64,000 nucleotides of DNA. Source: Conchocele bisecta. Its lineage: Eukaryota > Mollusca > Bivalvia > Lucinida > Thyasiridae. A program made the translations under genes and the position numbers. Every line of letters begins with the position of its first letter. Within the stretch, counting starts at the first letter, position 1. Location: positions 9,064,899-9,128,898 of the forward strand of contig CM055275.1 in assembly GCA_029237695.1 (NCBI GenBank). Reading direction: 5' to 3'. The notes under the pieces are model-generated. The model was not told the DNA's origin. It saw only the letters and a list, made by a program, of their open reading frames with translations, and made no database searches. This document shows, one piece after another, positions 35,262 through 47,635 of the stretch.

Positions 35262-36060
35262 TATTCAAAGATAATTGCTTCCTGGATGTGATGGGGGAAA
35301 ATGTTTAACATAGACATGAACATTAGCTTGTTACCCTATACTATACAGCAAATGGATTTGCTATGTCGGCCATCTTAATGCCATCAGTCAGTTTTACCTC
35401 TTGTTGCGTTTGCCACATACCACCAATAATATGACATATACATAAATACAATTTGACACGAAATCTTCAAAAGATGTTAAACAACAACGTCCTATGGGTT
35501 GTTTTCATCACACTTATATACAAAGATTTCTGAAGAGTTTGTTGACCTGTTGTTAAATATTTTGAGAATCCAGTAATGACTGTGTAACAGTCAGATAAAT
35601 GCACTGTCAAATGCTGTCAATATACACCTGTATTACCATACATACTGTGTAAAATCCAGTCACATGTAAGCAGCTACCTGAGTGGCTTTGCCTATGGGTA
35701 ACGTGTAGACTAACAATAAACTGTACATCAGATAGAAAAGTTTACACATGGAAATTTATTTTCAAACATCTCGTCTTTTTCATAGTTTTCCGGCATAATA
35801 GTGAAAGCACGGTGTTTTCATATATTTCCATGATGTATTGCACAACATTTTATTAGTTTTAATGTCCTACTATTTACTGTAGGTGTCGAACGGTCAAAGA
35901 GGTGAAACTGTACAATGGCTTCTAAATGCAAAGATGATGGAAATGGAAACTCAGTGTACCATACAGTATACAATAACAAGACACTATTCATATTTCTTAT
36001 ATTCATATATCACATCATTCTTATGAAGCAGTTATGATTGAAACAAAGTGTATCTTTCTA
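35262..36060. mobile_element. Long-TIR MITE-like element, copy B
   Basis: Duplicate of 17175-17990 within the segmental duplication; end pairing as there. Confidence 0.55.
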
Positions 36061-37067
36061 TGACCTAGTTCCTTAAACTGTGTTAGAAAGTTTGTTTGTC
36101 ATTAACATCAGGGTGTAACCATGCTCTGTTTTTCGATTTGTAGCGGTATGTGGGAGGTTATATGGAATGTGAATAATGGTTACGGCGGTAAAACTGATTC
36201 TCCGACCATACAACCTCACATATACCGCTCCCAATTGAAATAAAAGCATGGTTATCCCCATTCTAATGCACATAGAGTGCGCCCTACTTTGTGCAACGTC
36301 GTAGCATATCACGAATAGTGATACTTTTTCAATACGTCAGCAGGTTGTTGTCGTCATCGATAACCGCCTCACACTAAACGAATTTGAAGAAATGTAACTC
36401 CGCAGAAGAATATTCCTCTTTCAAATTGAGATGAACGGGACTTTTTCAAAGATGTGTCTACATGTATTCATCTCTAAAGTATATTTTAACAATTGTATTG
36501 TTTTTCTATGTGATGTTGCAACAGTTAATTGCTTTTATTCATTTTCATTTTATTCATATACATTTTAAAGAAATGTCAACATTTCTGCAGTGGGTTCGTA
36601 TGACTTTTACAAAGGAAATGTAGACAAGAGTCAGCAGGATTTCCCGTGACTTACGCATAATTCAGGTGATTACCCATGTGTAATACAGTTTATTATGTAT
36701 AGTCATGTAATGCACATTGGAATTCGTCAAGTTATAGGCTTGTACCGGCATATTGAGTTTGCATTCCAGCATTTTAGTAAATTCTTCGGTACAGTATTTT
36801 TGGGCGGGCGGGGTAATATTTTTGGGAATTTGTTGAAAGGCCACCCTGAAGTCATGTTTGTCAGTCATTGGTCGATTCTCTTTTCCGCTCTGGGTTGTAC
36901 AGGTCAATATGGCAGACTAATTTACCGAACATCTACCGAAAAAAGATTTGGGAAATATTTAGATTCCCCGCCACTGGCCATTGTTTACAAAAGCGATTGT
37001 TGTTACATACAATTGTCAATTTGTAAAACACAGAATGGCAAAACGGAGAGTTTATATGTTGTGATTT

Positions 37068-37888
37068 TTAGCCAGGTTTTATGAGAAAAAATATCCAGGC
37101 TATTGGATTGGCGAAAGCCGGGCGGGCGGTCGGGCGGCGGGCGGGCGGCGTCCACAATCAATGTTAAGTTTTCGTGTTTGAGTCCATTTCTTTGTTACTG
37201 TACCACCTAGGAGCACCAAACTTTCACAGCTTCATAATCAAGGGGTGCCCACCAAATATTACTATCCAACATGTTACTTTTTTTATAACTTGACCCATTT
37301 TTTCCGCGCAGTCGACTTAGCCATTTTCAATGTTAGGTTTTCGCGTTTACAATGTTAAGTTTTCGTGTTTAAGTCCATTTCTTTGGTACTGTACCACCTA
37401 GGACCACCAAACTTTCACAGCTTCATAACCAAGGGGTGCCTACCACATAAAACTATCCAACATGTGACCATTTGTTTTACCTTCACCTATTATTTCTACG
37501 TAATTGACTTAGCCATTTTCAACGTTAACTTTTTAACGTACGTCTGGTTAAAGTCTTTTGGCTAAAACCTTTTCGTTATACTATATCTCTGCAACTGCTT
37601 CGCCCATTACCTTGAAACTTCACATGGGTGTTTATCATCATCCATAATTTCATTCTACCCCCCAACCGTGCGGCCCCTGTGCCCAATGTCAAGGTCAAAT
37701 TACTTTGAATTAGTTTGTTAAAGTTTTTTCGTGTACTATATCTCTGCAACTGCTTCACCCATTACCTTCATACTTCACATGGGTGTTTATCATTATTGTC
37801 GCACCCGCTTGCAGAAAGCGCGATATCGTCAGCATTTTGGCATACGTTGGAAAAAACCTGGCCTTCGTGGCTTTGCCTCGTTTCTTGT
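37068..37888. mobile_element. Minisatellite-bearing element inserted in copy B
   Basis: Absent from the matching point in copy A (about 18925). AGCCAGGTTTT near the start pairs with AAAACCTGGCC near the end. A G/C-rich CGGGCGGG tract at 37116-37150 precedes units with GTACTGTACCACCTAGGA and TTCATAACCAAGGGGTGCC, and CTGCAACTGCTTC.CCCATTACCTT near 37590 and 37746. The end has a short GGCTTTGCC palindrome. Same architecture as the other HINE-like elements. Confidence 0.55.
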
Positions 37889-38092
37889 TCATATTTTATA
37901 GGCTGTAATAATAATTGACCAATCATATACGTTTTTTCTATATTCTGTGCATTTTCATCGTCGTTGTCAATAACGTCACGCTATAGTGCGAAACACATAC
38001 CAAGGTGTATGATCACGTGGTTACCACAAACACAACAATGTCTGAACCTGTCGCAAACGCGTCCACTCCAAAGTAAATATTATTTGATATTT

Positions 38093-38358
38093 TCCATAAT
38101 ATGCAACGGATTATTATGAAATATGGCGCAGCAAACGCATCTTCATGACCTGCATTTGGTGGTCTCGGGACTTCGACACATACTTATGTCATTTGTGCGA
38201 CAAATCGATTTCTGTTTAAGTATTGACAGTAAACATGGAAATCGATTCTTCGTTGAAACGACAGATGTTTTGGGCCAAAGTACCGAGACCACAAAGTACA
38301 GCTCAACAAGACGCGTTTCATGCGCCATATTTCTTAAAAATCCGTTACATAATAAGGA
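38093..38358. mobile_element. Small inverted-repeat element (MITE), copy B
   Basis: Duplicate of 19161-19400. The ends pair (ATGCAACGGATTATTATGAA with TTCTTAAAAATCCGTTACAT). Confidence 0.6.
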
Positions 38359-39274
38359 CAATTATTATATTTCGGAATACGTACCTCGACTCGGAGGCGC
38401 TGTTGGAAGTTTCAGTAATTGTTGTTGTTGTTGTAACCACGTGATCATACACATTGCGTCCTAATTTTAGCGCCGTGTTTGGTTATTTACATGTCTGAAA
38501 CTATCAAAAATTGCAGTGTAAACATAAGTAATAAAACAATGCGCAGTTGCATTTACAGTGGTGTAAATTAAATTTGTTCTGTTTAATGTTTGTGAGGACT
38601 TCATGCACCTTAAACATAAAGCACAAATGCATTGTAAAACCACACCATCCCATGGTGTTATTCCTTAATTAAAATCACACACAAGAGACTAGTGTGCTAA
38701 ACAAAACAAATGAAACAGATACAGAAAACTTTTGAGGTGATAGTGTTGGTATTATATGTCACGCGATGTTATTCGACCAGTGACACATTCTTAACTCTCA
38801 CTACCCTGGAGACGGAAATTATCGCCTGCTTTTTTTCAATGTTGCCTTAATTATTAACAGAAAGCGGTTTTCACGTACACATGTAGTAAGAGTTGAAGTA
38901 GTTCCGGAATACACTTCGACCGAGATACATAGTATCAGTTTCAACGTATGATGCAGCATTTTACTATCTATCGGTCAGTTTGTAGGGAGCAATGTACAGA
39001 TAGGTAGCTGATACAAAACCGCCTGTTTTAATCTTACCCAGATTATCAACGTTTCTGAACATCTGTTGGCAATGCCACCTCGCAGTTAAACACTTTCATT
39101 GTAGCCCAGCTCAGGCTCAGTCAATCAAGCTGATTGATTTGAAGCACAATGTTCAAGTACAGTACAAACTCGTTACCTCAATCTCTATTAAGTTAATCTA
39201 CTTATAGCTCAGTCAAATTATTTGTTCCAAGTACATATTTTCATAGATACATGGAGAACCTGTGTAAGACAGAC

Positions 39275-39399
39275 CTCCAGTTAAATTGCGTAATTTTGAG
39301 GTAAATTTCTTATTTCTAACGGACTCCCAATTGCCATTTTTGATGAAAAAATAACAATATTTCACCCCAAATTGGTCAAATTACGCACCTTAACTGGAG
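39275..39399. mobile_element. 125-bp MITE inserted in copy B
   Basis: CTCCAGTTAAATTGCGTAAT at the left pairs with ATTACGCACCTTAACTGGAG at the right. It is part of a 39.2-39.7 kb stretch absent from copy A. Confidence 0.7.
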
Positions 39400-39871
39400 C
39401 CCTGGTAAGAGTTAAAATACATGCATTATTCCAACAATACCTCCCCCTCCCCCTATTTTCCGGAACAATACAATCATTTTCAGTTTGATGCAGCAATTTA
39501 ATCTTACCAAGATTATCAACGGTTCTGAACATCTGTTGGCAATGCCACCTCGCAGTGAAACACTTTGATTGTAGGTGAGGGTTAAGAATGTGTCACTGGT
39601 CGAATAACATCATCTAAGTTAAATCAAATATTCGTTAAGTGTTTTCCTCAGTAAGTCAGTTCCAAGGGCTTTGAGTAAACGATTGCAGACTGTATTTTGA
39701 AATAAAATGCAAGGACGGATTCAGGGAGGTGGGGGTGGGAGGGGGTCAACACATAGTAAAACATAAATAAGCTTCGCACCCACCCCTCCCACCTAACCCG
39801 AAATCCTGGATCCGCACCTGCACATTGAACAAGATTAGCGCATGCGGTAGTCTAACAAATTCTACTTTCAG

Positions 39872-40053
39872 CCAAGGCGGTGTGGTTGTGCACTTCTTCA
39901 TCATCTTGGTATCCGTTGACAACATACTGCCGATGGCGGTCTCCGTGGAAACCGTTCTTATTAGCGGCGGAGTTCCAAGTGGAGACACAGTCATTGTCCG
40001 AATGGGCATGTTTGTTTTTGAAAAAGGGACCGTTATTCCCGACAATCCTATAA
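39872..40053 (+). CDS. SEA module 2, exon b (cleavage Ser replaced by Gly)
   Basis: 182 bases between TTCTACTTTCAG and ATAA|GTAAGT, phase 2 in and 1 out; 21 bases (7 codons) shorter than module 1 but in frame. Begins QGGVVVHFFIILVSVDNILP. The nucleophilic Ser of GSVVV is Gly here, so this domain should not self-cleave (inference from the SEA mechanism). The next exon is not recognised in the window; it may lie beyond the 44-52 kb repeats. Confidence 0.62.
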
Positions 40054-40178
40054 GTAAGTTTGATGATAATGCGGGGAATAAAGTGACCAGAAATGACAAC
40101 TATTTCCATTTTTTGACAAAAATGCGACATAAGGCCAGGTAAAAAGTGTACAGGTTATATTTATCCTATATACTCTTT

Positions 40179-40242
40179 GCCTGACTGCCTGCCTGCCTGG
40201 CAAAGCCTGCCTGGCAATGCCTGCCTGCCTGGCAAAGCCTGA
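40179..40242. repeat. (GCCT)n-type simple repeat, copy B
   Basis: Shorter counterpart of 20631-20740. Confidence 0.8.
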
Positions 40243-40429
40243 TTGCATACCTACCGTCAAAGAACGCAAAGGCAAAGGAGTTGGGTCTCAGATCTGCGCA
40301 TTGTGAGCGTCAACTCTCTAACACACACGTCTTGCTAAGTGTTCACAACACAACTATAGTTTTCAGTAAATGTAGATTTACCGGCGTGTTCAGCACTAAG
40401 TACCCGTGCAGCCCCTGAACATTCAATGG

Positions 40430-41285
40430 TGAATACATAATTGCTTCCTAAATGTGATGGGATATAAGCATAACATACATGTGGACATTCTCTTCTTACT
40501 ATATCCTACACAGTGCATGGAGTTGCCATGTAGGCCATCTTAGTGTGTATAAGCCGTCGCCCAGTTTTACATCTTATATTGGGTTTGAAACATACTACTA
40601 ATAATATGACAAACACATGCATACAATTTGCTGCAACATGATGGGGAGTCATCAGAGTACATGCTATGTTTTATTTTCATCAAATTTATATGCAAAGTCT
40701 GATTAACCCCTTGTTAAAATGTTTGAGAATTCAAGACTCTGTATGAGTAAGAACATTACACAGTGCTGTAGATATCTACCTGTAATACCATATATACTGT
40801 ATCGAATTCAGTGACTTGTAAACAGTTATCTGAGTGTATTGTCACTACTGTCTACCTGCCTGCCATGCCAGTAAATACGGATTTTAAATGTGTCAGATGT
40901 ACTTCTAATAATAGACAGTGCATCAGTGTGACATTTTACACATTGAAAAAGTGTCTATTGGATATTAGTGAATGCTGGTAGAAAAGCTCAGATATCTAGC
41001 TGTTATTGTATGTTGAAATAATATTGATAGGACGTTGTCGTCCTATATATCTAGGATGTATTTCACAAAATGTTATTATATTTGCTGTCCTATTATTTAC
41101 TACACGTGTCAAACGCTCCAAGTGGTAAAGGTGTCTGATAACATGTACAAACTAAAATGGTGGTGATGGCAACTCCATGCGTTATATAATATGCTCTAAG
41201 AAGAACATGGTCAGATATACTTAATATTCAGTCACATGTATGATTCTACTACATTTGAAACAAAAGGTCATATTCAGTAATGTCA
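40430..41285. mobile_element. MITE-like element, copy B
   Basis: Duplicate of 20935-21775. Confidence 0.45.
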
Positions 41286-41309
41286 GTTTTTAAATCAGAC
41301 ACTGTGTAG

Positions 41310-43077
41310 TAATGAAATGGAATGGTGCTTAACGGCCCATCAACACAAAAGGGTATCATTTAGGGCCAAGCAATGTCGATGATGAATAAAAACAATAGTT
41401 AAATAGTATGTTAGATGTGGTAATAAATCAGATGCTAAGGTAAAACTATTAATTAATATAATAAACACAAAACATGAACAACCTGTATAGAATGAAAACA
41501 TTATAGGAACGTGAAACGTGTATATAATGATAAAATTAAATTTTCCGATACAAGTTGGTTTTATGGAGAAAGCGAAGCAAACCTTCAATGTTCTCCACAA
41601 AGTCGATACAGTCCAGTAGGATATGTTTCACGGTAAATGCGCTGTGGCATGGAATACACCATGGACGCGGCTCACCTTTGAGCATATACGAATGCGTTAG
41701 TCGTGTATGTCCAATGCGCAATCGACTAAGGACAAGTTCATCCCGGCGTACATGTCTGTAGCCAGGAGTCCATTCGCCCAGAGTCGGTTTCACAGCATGA
41801 AGTTTATTATATGTGAGCAGATCCCTTTGGATATGCATTGTATCGCAGATGAATGAGTTGATGGATTATTTAAAATCATGATACCAAACAGGAACATGAG
41901 AACATGAGAAGTCGCTAGCTCCAGGGCGGCCTTGGCAGCACTATCTGCCCTGTCATTGCCCTTGATACCAGTATGGCTGGGGAGCCAACAAAAAATAATG
42001 TCCTTGCCAGACGAAAGTAAAATAAGATGTAGCTCCATGATTTGGCGGATAAGTGGATGTTCATGCTTCATGTTGTACAGAGTGATGATAATGAATCGGA
42101 AAAATGAAATGAATTGCTTTCTCCAAGATATTTTTGCAAAATCAAGAGCAAGTAAAATCGCCCTCAATTCAGCAGAAAATATCGAAGATTTGTCTGGGAG
42201 TCTGGATTGAAGATCTCCTTCGGGGACAGCGGCAGCGACCTTTGAGCCATCAGTACAAAGCGGAGTGTATGTATTGTATCTGTCATTAACTTCAAGAAAA
42301 AGTGATTTAAAAATGGATGGATCAGTTGTTGTTTTCGTGTGCTGACTAAGATCGAAGATCACCTTGGGCTGCTCCAACTGCCACGGTGGAGTATCTGGAA
42401 CAGCGTATTTATCCAGATCCAAGCCAGCATCGTGTATCAAGGGATCCATTAGCTTGCCGAATGGTGGCTTGAAGCTTGGTTTCTTATCGAATACAGCATC
42501 TGTAGTTCGATGAAAACAGTGTCATAAGCTGGATTAGATGGATTTGAATGTAGCTTTGTGCGTTAGACGTACGGAATGCACCCAGGCAGAGTCTTAAGCC
42601 TTGATAATGTATTGCATCGAGCGTCCGAAGATCGGATTTACTGGCGGATCCATATACAGTGCATCCATAGTCTAGTTTTGAGCGAACATGTGCGATGTAA
42701 AGGCGGTGCACCTTTCGGTCTGCACCCAGTCATGATTTGCTACCACTCGCATTAAGTTGAGTGCTTTCTGGCATTTAGCTTTCAAGTATCGTAAATGAGG
42801 TTTAAAAGTGAGTTTAGGATCAAAGATAAGACCAAGAAATTTCTGCTCCCAAACAACTGGGATGGGATGTGATCCCAGTTTAAGTTCGGGATCAGGGTGA
42901 AGACCGCGTCTTTTGCAAAAGTGCATGCAGTTAGTTTTAGATTTCGAAAACTTAAAGCCGTTTTCTGTTAATTCTGTTAATAATGAATGCTTCGAGTTTA
43001 ACCAGATTATCGGCAGTGCTTCTCTGGTGACGAAATCCAGACTGATACTCAGATATCAGTCCATTGGATTCCAGAAC
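41310..43077 (-). mobile_element. 5'-truncated non-LTR retrotransposon (CR1/Jockey-like)
   Basis: Inserted in copy B: ACACTGTGTAG (41299-41309) and ACACTATGTAG (43078-43088) flank it as an 11-base target duplication with one mismatch, and copy A has the empty site at 21789. On the minus strand the coding part runs from the RT thumb (KFLGLIFDPKLTF and HVRSKLDYGCTVYG, about 42870-42620) through an RNase H domain. The element's 3' end, at the left, contains GGGCCGTTAAGCACCATTCC. Truncation at the RT is typical of target-primed insertion. Confidence 0.85.
41536..42449 (-). pseudogene. RNase H domain and C-terminal tail of the non-LTR element
   Basis: CTDGSKVAAAVPEG (first catalytic Asp), IFSAELRAILLALD (Glu), and FCWLPSHTGIKGNDRADSAA (the H-G-N-x-x-A-D motif) define RNase H. 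A frameshifted patch near 42100-42130 replaces the usual DSLS segment holding another catalytic Asp. After a second frame change near 41800 comes HVRRDELVLSRLRIGHTRLT and a C..C..H..C knuckle (WCIPCHSAFTVKHILLDC), the usual tail of such elements. Confidence 0.8.
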
Positions 43078-44109
43078 ACACTATGTAGGCATATCAAATA
43101 AGATTTTAATTTAGCATTAAACGGTTTATCCTGTATTGTTGCCAACTAGTTTTGAAGGGCTGTTTGAGACACGCAATGGGATTTTGTACCTTCGGACATC
43201 TGCGTAATTTAAATTTTGTCAACTTTTGATTTAATTTATGAAAAATGTCGTAAATTTTATAAATGTATTTAATGAAATTACGCAGATGTCCGAAGATACA
43301 AACTCCCATGGCGTGTCTCATATACATTCTCGTTTATCGAGTGGTCTGTGAACCGTGCACCGAATCGGTGCTCCTAGAGAACGACTCGGACATAGGACCA
43401 CGAACATGACTCATTGACATGACAAAACTCATCTCCATCCATGGTATGTCCTTGAAGTGTAGATAATAACAATTTGCTCTCAAACACTAATGTAATATTT
43501 AATGTTTCCCAGGAACCAACCTTCAACCTCATACACCGTTCATGGATTGTAGTTTCTGTACTGGTGATATGCCACAACTTCAGGACAGGACACAAACTAT
43601 AGTGCAATAGTGTCGTCCAGATCTCGTGCACGTTAAATGCACTAAGTTGTACCTTTAGCTCAAGTGGTTCATTTAGTTTGCCCTAGTTGCTAGAATAGCT
43701 TCACATATATAGAGGATCTCAAACTAGTTTCCATTTGATAGCAGCTTTATGAAACGAGTCATGCACAATGTATGCACCGAGCCTCTGGCGAGGTGCATAC
43801 AATTGCGAACGTCATTTGGAACGTCTCTGTATTATAATTTGACATAACGTGGGCACATAATACGAATACGTAATTAGGGTGATGCGGCCAGCCAATCAAA
43901 TGAGCTCCATGTGTTATTACACGTGTGTCATAGCACATTCAAACTTCATGAAATGGGGTAAAATACGGCATAACACAGATTTCATGTGATAAAGCATGTT
44001 AATTCCACGAAACACTGCCAAAGAGTCACAGCACACGTTTCTTTACAACACTTACAATATACACAGTCTATGGCACTCTCTCTCTATGTCAATATACTAT
44101 CTATGTCAT

Positions 44110-44140
44110 GGCACCCTCTCTCTCTCTCTCTCTCTCTCTC
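44110..44140. repeat. (CT)n microsatellite
   Basis: About 14 CT units. The flanking 43466-44500 otherwise shows only dispersed repeat sequence (see 26130-26240). Confidence 0.9.
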
Positions 44141-46055
44141 AATGTACACTATTTATGTCTATGGCAGACATAGAGCAACGTATTGACAATGGTGGGGTTA
44201 TCCCCATTGATCAGGCACAATATGAATATGAATCTAAAATGAAGCAGCACAATGTAAATTAAATCAATAAATACTCACATACAAATAATGCACGGAAAGA
44301 ATAACGACAAAATTTGCAGCAAAATATTCCAAATGTTAAGTTCACATCACCGCCCCAGCGGAACAAGCCTGTACTTATTCATTCCGAGCGAACACAACGA
44401 CGCGTTATCGGAGAAGCTGCCTGCCACTACCACGGACACACGTAATGAAATGCAACAGTTGCTGAAATCTAGTATTGTGATACGTAAATGAATTGAGAAA
44501 GCCAAAACGGACACATGGGTGTTTGATGGATCCCTTGAAGATAGTGGTGATGGTGGAGTTCCACTGGTGCTTCACAATCTAATAAGATGGATAATACAAG
44601 GTGTACATTCGGTCAAAACAGCCACCTGGGCAGATACTATTGACAGGTCGACACGTGCTATAAGTCAGCAGATCGTACAAGCACATAAATCAAACCCGTC
44701 AACTATTGTATGAACCTACTTCGCAATCGCGAAGTACGTTTATGTCTACTATTGAAACCCCAATTACACTTGGAATGTCACTGTACTGTGAGCATGTTTG
44801 GCGTAGCTATAATCTTATACATCTTCTTTCCCAGGCTGGTGTAGGTGTTCCATATGGTCGTGTAAAGCAATGCGTAACACAAATTGCTACTGGCGTGCAG
44901 CAAAACATGGAGTCCCATGGTGGTGTTTATATTCCACCGGGACTTCATCGCCACAATCAGCTCCGATTTTCAATTGGCAACATCGATGCTAATGTAGACA
45001 CTCCGGGTGGAAATAACTTTTTCCATGCGACGGCGATGGCTGTGTATCAGCAGCAACATAGCACTCATGACACATGTGACGCTCGCCCCCTCTCTAGCAT
45101 CCCTCAGCCAAAATCCAGTACAACGTCAAGAACTCTAACTGATGTTCCGAAAACAGTCGTACCGCTGGTACAAAGTAAAATATCAGGTAATCCTAAACCA
45201 GAACATTCTCCACATTACCCCAATTTTGAGATCGGCAGTAATGATGACGAGCTTATTGCTTCGCGGCTGAAGGATACCGTATGGCTTCTAGCGCGTTCTG
45301 TTCATCGCCAATCTTGCGAACAAGTGCCATCAACAGTAAGTTCGCAGTCTGTTACTGATCCACAGGTAAGAACACAACATATACCGTTCTGGTCGGCTCA
45401 CAATTCGATTGTTTGGGAAACAACTCTTGATTTGAAGCAATGCATCGGATAAGGTACACACACTCCCTTTAATTAATGCTCTATCTCATGAATAGCCGTC
45501 ACTAACCACTGCACTGGAATAATTACACAATCTCAATGTCACCATTTGCTCTGGCTCGGTTCTAGTTTGGTTGGACATGGATCTGTACAAACCAGCTCGC
45601 AAAATCCCATACCTAGATCCTCAATTCAGTGAGATGACGATTGAGAGTCCTGGCCAATTCCACACTGTATTATGTGGATTACGGTGTATTGGGGCTACTT
45701 TGGAAGTTAGTGGCATGGACCAGGCATGGGTAGATGCTGACTTGTATAGCAGCGTTACTGTGGCCCAGATACTAAACGTGAAGCACCACAACAGAGCCAT
45801 AGACGCTCACCAGATAACACTGCAGGTGTTGTTTGACCTCTGGATCGGTGTCTTCTTTGAACACCTCCCGACATTAAGGCAAGCAATATACGTTGCCCTA
45901 CATGAGCTCACAGACGTGTTCAATGATGGTGGTGATGGTAAGAGCGTTCAGCAGAAGCTATTAACGATGACACAATCACTGGATCTGGCTAAGCACATGG
46001 ATGACTTCGATCGTGCTAATGACAAGTGCCAGATGTACAAAAGGGCACGTATGTA

Positions 46056-47635
46056 TACTGAGCAAAACTAGAAACGTCCCTCCATGTTTAAGGAAAGATT
46101 CATCAACAACCAAAAGGGTTACTTTTAAAAATCAAAATGGAAAAACAAGTTCATTAATTTCTGTATCAAAGCCAATAAATTGCATTTGGATATCTTGTTA
46201 AATATTCGAGAGATAACCGGCCAAGGGCGGTAGGGGTCAAAATCAAAAATCACAAAAACTCAGAAATGTGTTACTTAATGTTTAGAGATGGAATTTCAAT
46301 AAGTAATGTGGCAAATTCAGTAAATCTCGTTAGTACCGAGTGTGGCCACCATTTGCATGAATGCATGCAATGATCCTACGCCGCATCGACGTGACGTAAC
46401 GCAATACCAGTGCGTTGGGCAAATTCCTCCATTCCCGTTGTAACGCCCGTGTAAGATCGCGAACATTGTCAATCTGATGGTTAGCTCGTGCTTTGCGGCC
46501 CAGCTCATCCCATATGTGCTCAATGGGATTGAGATTCGGGGAGACCGCGGGCCATGGCATGACGTCGACGTTGTTTTGCTGTAAGTATTGAGTGGTGACC
46601 CTGGCTACGTGAGGGCGGGCATTGTCGTGCATCAATGTCACACCAGGACCATGCTGACGGATAAATGGTAAGGTATGTGCATTTAGCACATCTGCAACAT
46701 AACGTTGTGCATTGATGTTGCCCTGTACAACAACCAAATCTGTCTTCCGGTTTCCCATGATCCCACCCCAGACCATTACGCTCCCTCCCACAAACCTGTT
46801 CTTCTCAACAATGCAACAATCGGTGAATCTTTCATTTTTACGCCTGTATACCCGTAATCTTCCGTCAGCATGACTAACTGTGAACCGAGATTCATCGGTG
46901 AACAAAACTCGGTTCCAGTCAGCCCTTCTCCAGTTCAGATGACGTCGCGCCCATAACAGTCTGGCAGCACGGGTGACGTTGGGTCATTATCTGACCAGTG
47001 TACGGGCGGCGTGCCCGGATTGGTTGGGCGTTACGACGTAACCGGTTGCGAATGGTCTGCCCTGAGACACCGTATCGCCTAGCAGTGACTGTGGCTGCCA
47101 ATCGACGTTGACGTAAGTGCGTCAACGTAATGTAACGATCGGCTCTAGCCGTCGTTACACGAGGCCTACCAGGTCGCTGCCGGTTGTGAACAGCCCCAGT
47201 CTGCTGGTACCGGGCTGCAAGACGATCAATCGTCTTCCGACAGCAACCAAACCGAGGCGCGACCGCCCTGGCGGCCATCCCACCCGCAAGCATCCCAATT
47301 GCCTGATTTCGCTCGTTTTCGGAAAGCCGTGGCATATCGAAAACAGTGAAAAATTAAAAAAGTTTTTTAATTTTCCGAATAGCCCCTATCGCATGAATGG
47401 TACGACATGAACTGAATCACCTTATCGATGACAAGTATAGCGTGCACATGCAAAAAGTGGAAATCAACGTTCCAGTCACTGGCCGCTTTATAAACCGTGT
47501 GTATCGGCTAAACTCTACACGATCGTATTCTGAACATCGCCACGGTTTAAAATACATGTACTTTGAACATGTGGCACATGCATAGACAGAGCTACACCGG
47601 CTATAAAACAGGGACGTTTCTAGTTTTGTTGAGTA
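46056..47635 (-). mobile_element. Tc1/mariner-type transposon
   Basis: Terminal inverted repeats of about 26 bases (CAAAACTAGAAACGTCCCT core; 46056-46081 and 47610-47635) are flanked by TA on both sides (46054-46055, 47636-47637), the standard target duplication. The target lies in the coding part of the 44.5-48.7 kb gene. Confidence 0.92.
46330..47335 (-). pseudogene. Tc1-like DD34E transposase, one frameshift
   Basis: The N-terminal frame (47335 to about 46985) has a paired-like helix-turn-helix region (NERNQAIGMLAGGMAARAVA, then a GRPR hook, GRPRVTTARAD) and a second HTH. A single frame change near 46985 leads to the catalytic part: FTDESRF, VMVWGGI, HDNARPH and NPIEHIWDELG, with 34 residues between the second Asp and the Glu. 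That is the Tc1 DD34E signature. Total length, about 330 residues, is normal. Apart from the frameshift I see no defect, so the insertion is fairly young. Confidence 0.9.

Larger units (their letters stand above)
32370..43465 (+). repeat. Segmental duplication, copy B
   Basis: Direct duplicate of 14080-22160, enlarged by later insertions. All three SEA exons and the MITEs at 35.3, 38.1 and 40.4 kb are collinear with copy A. Confidence 0.85.
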
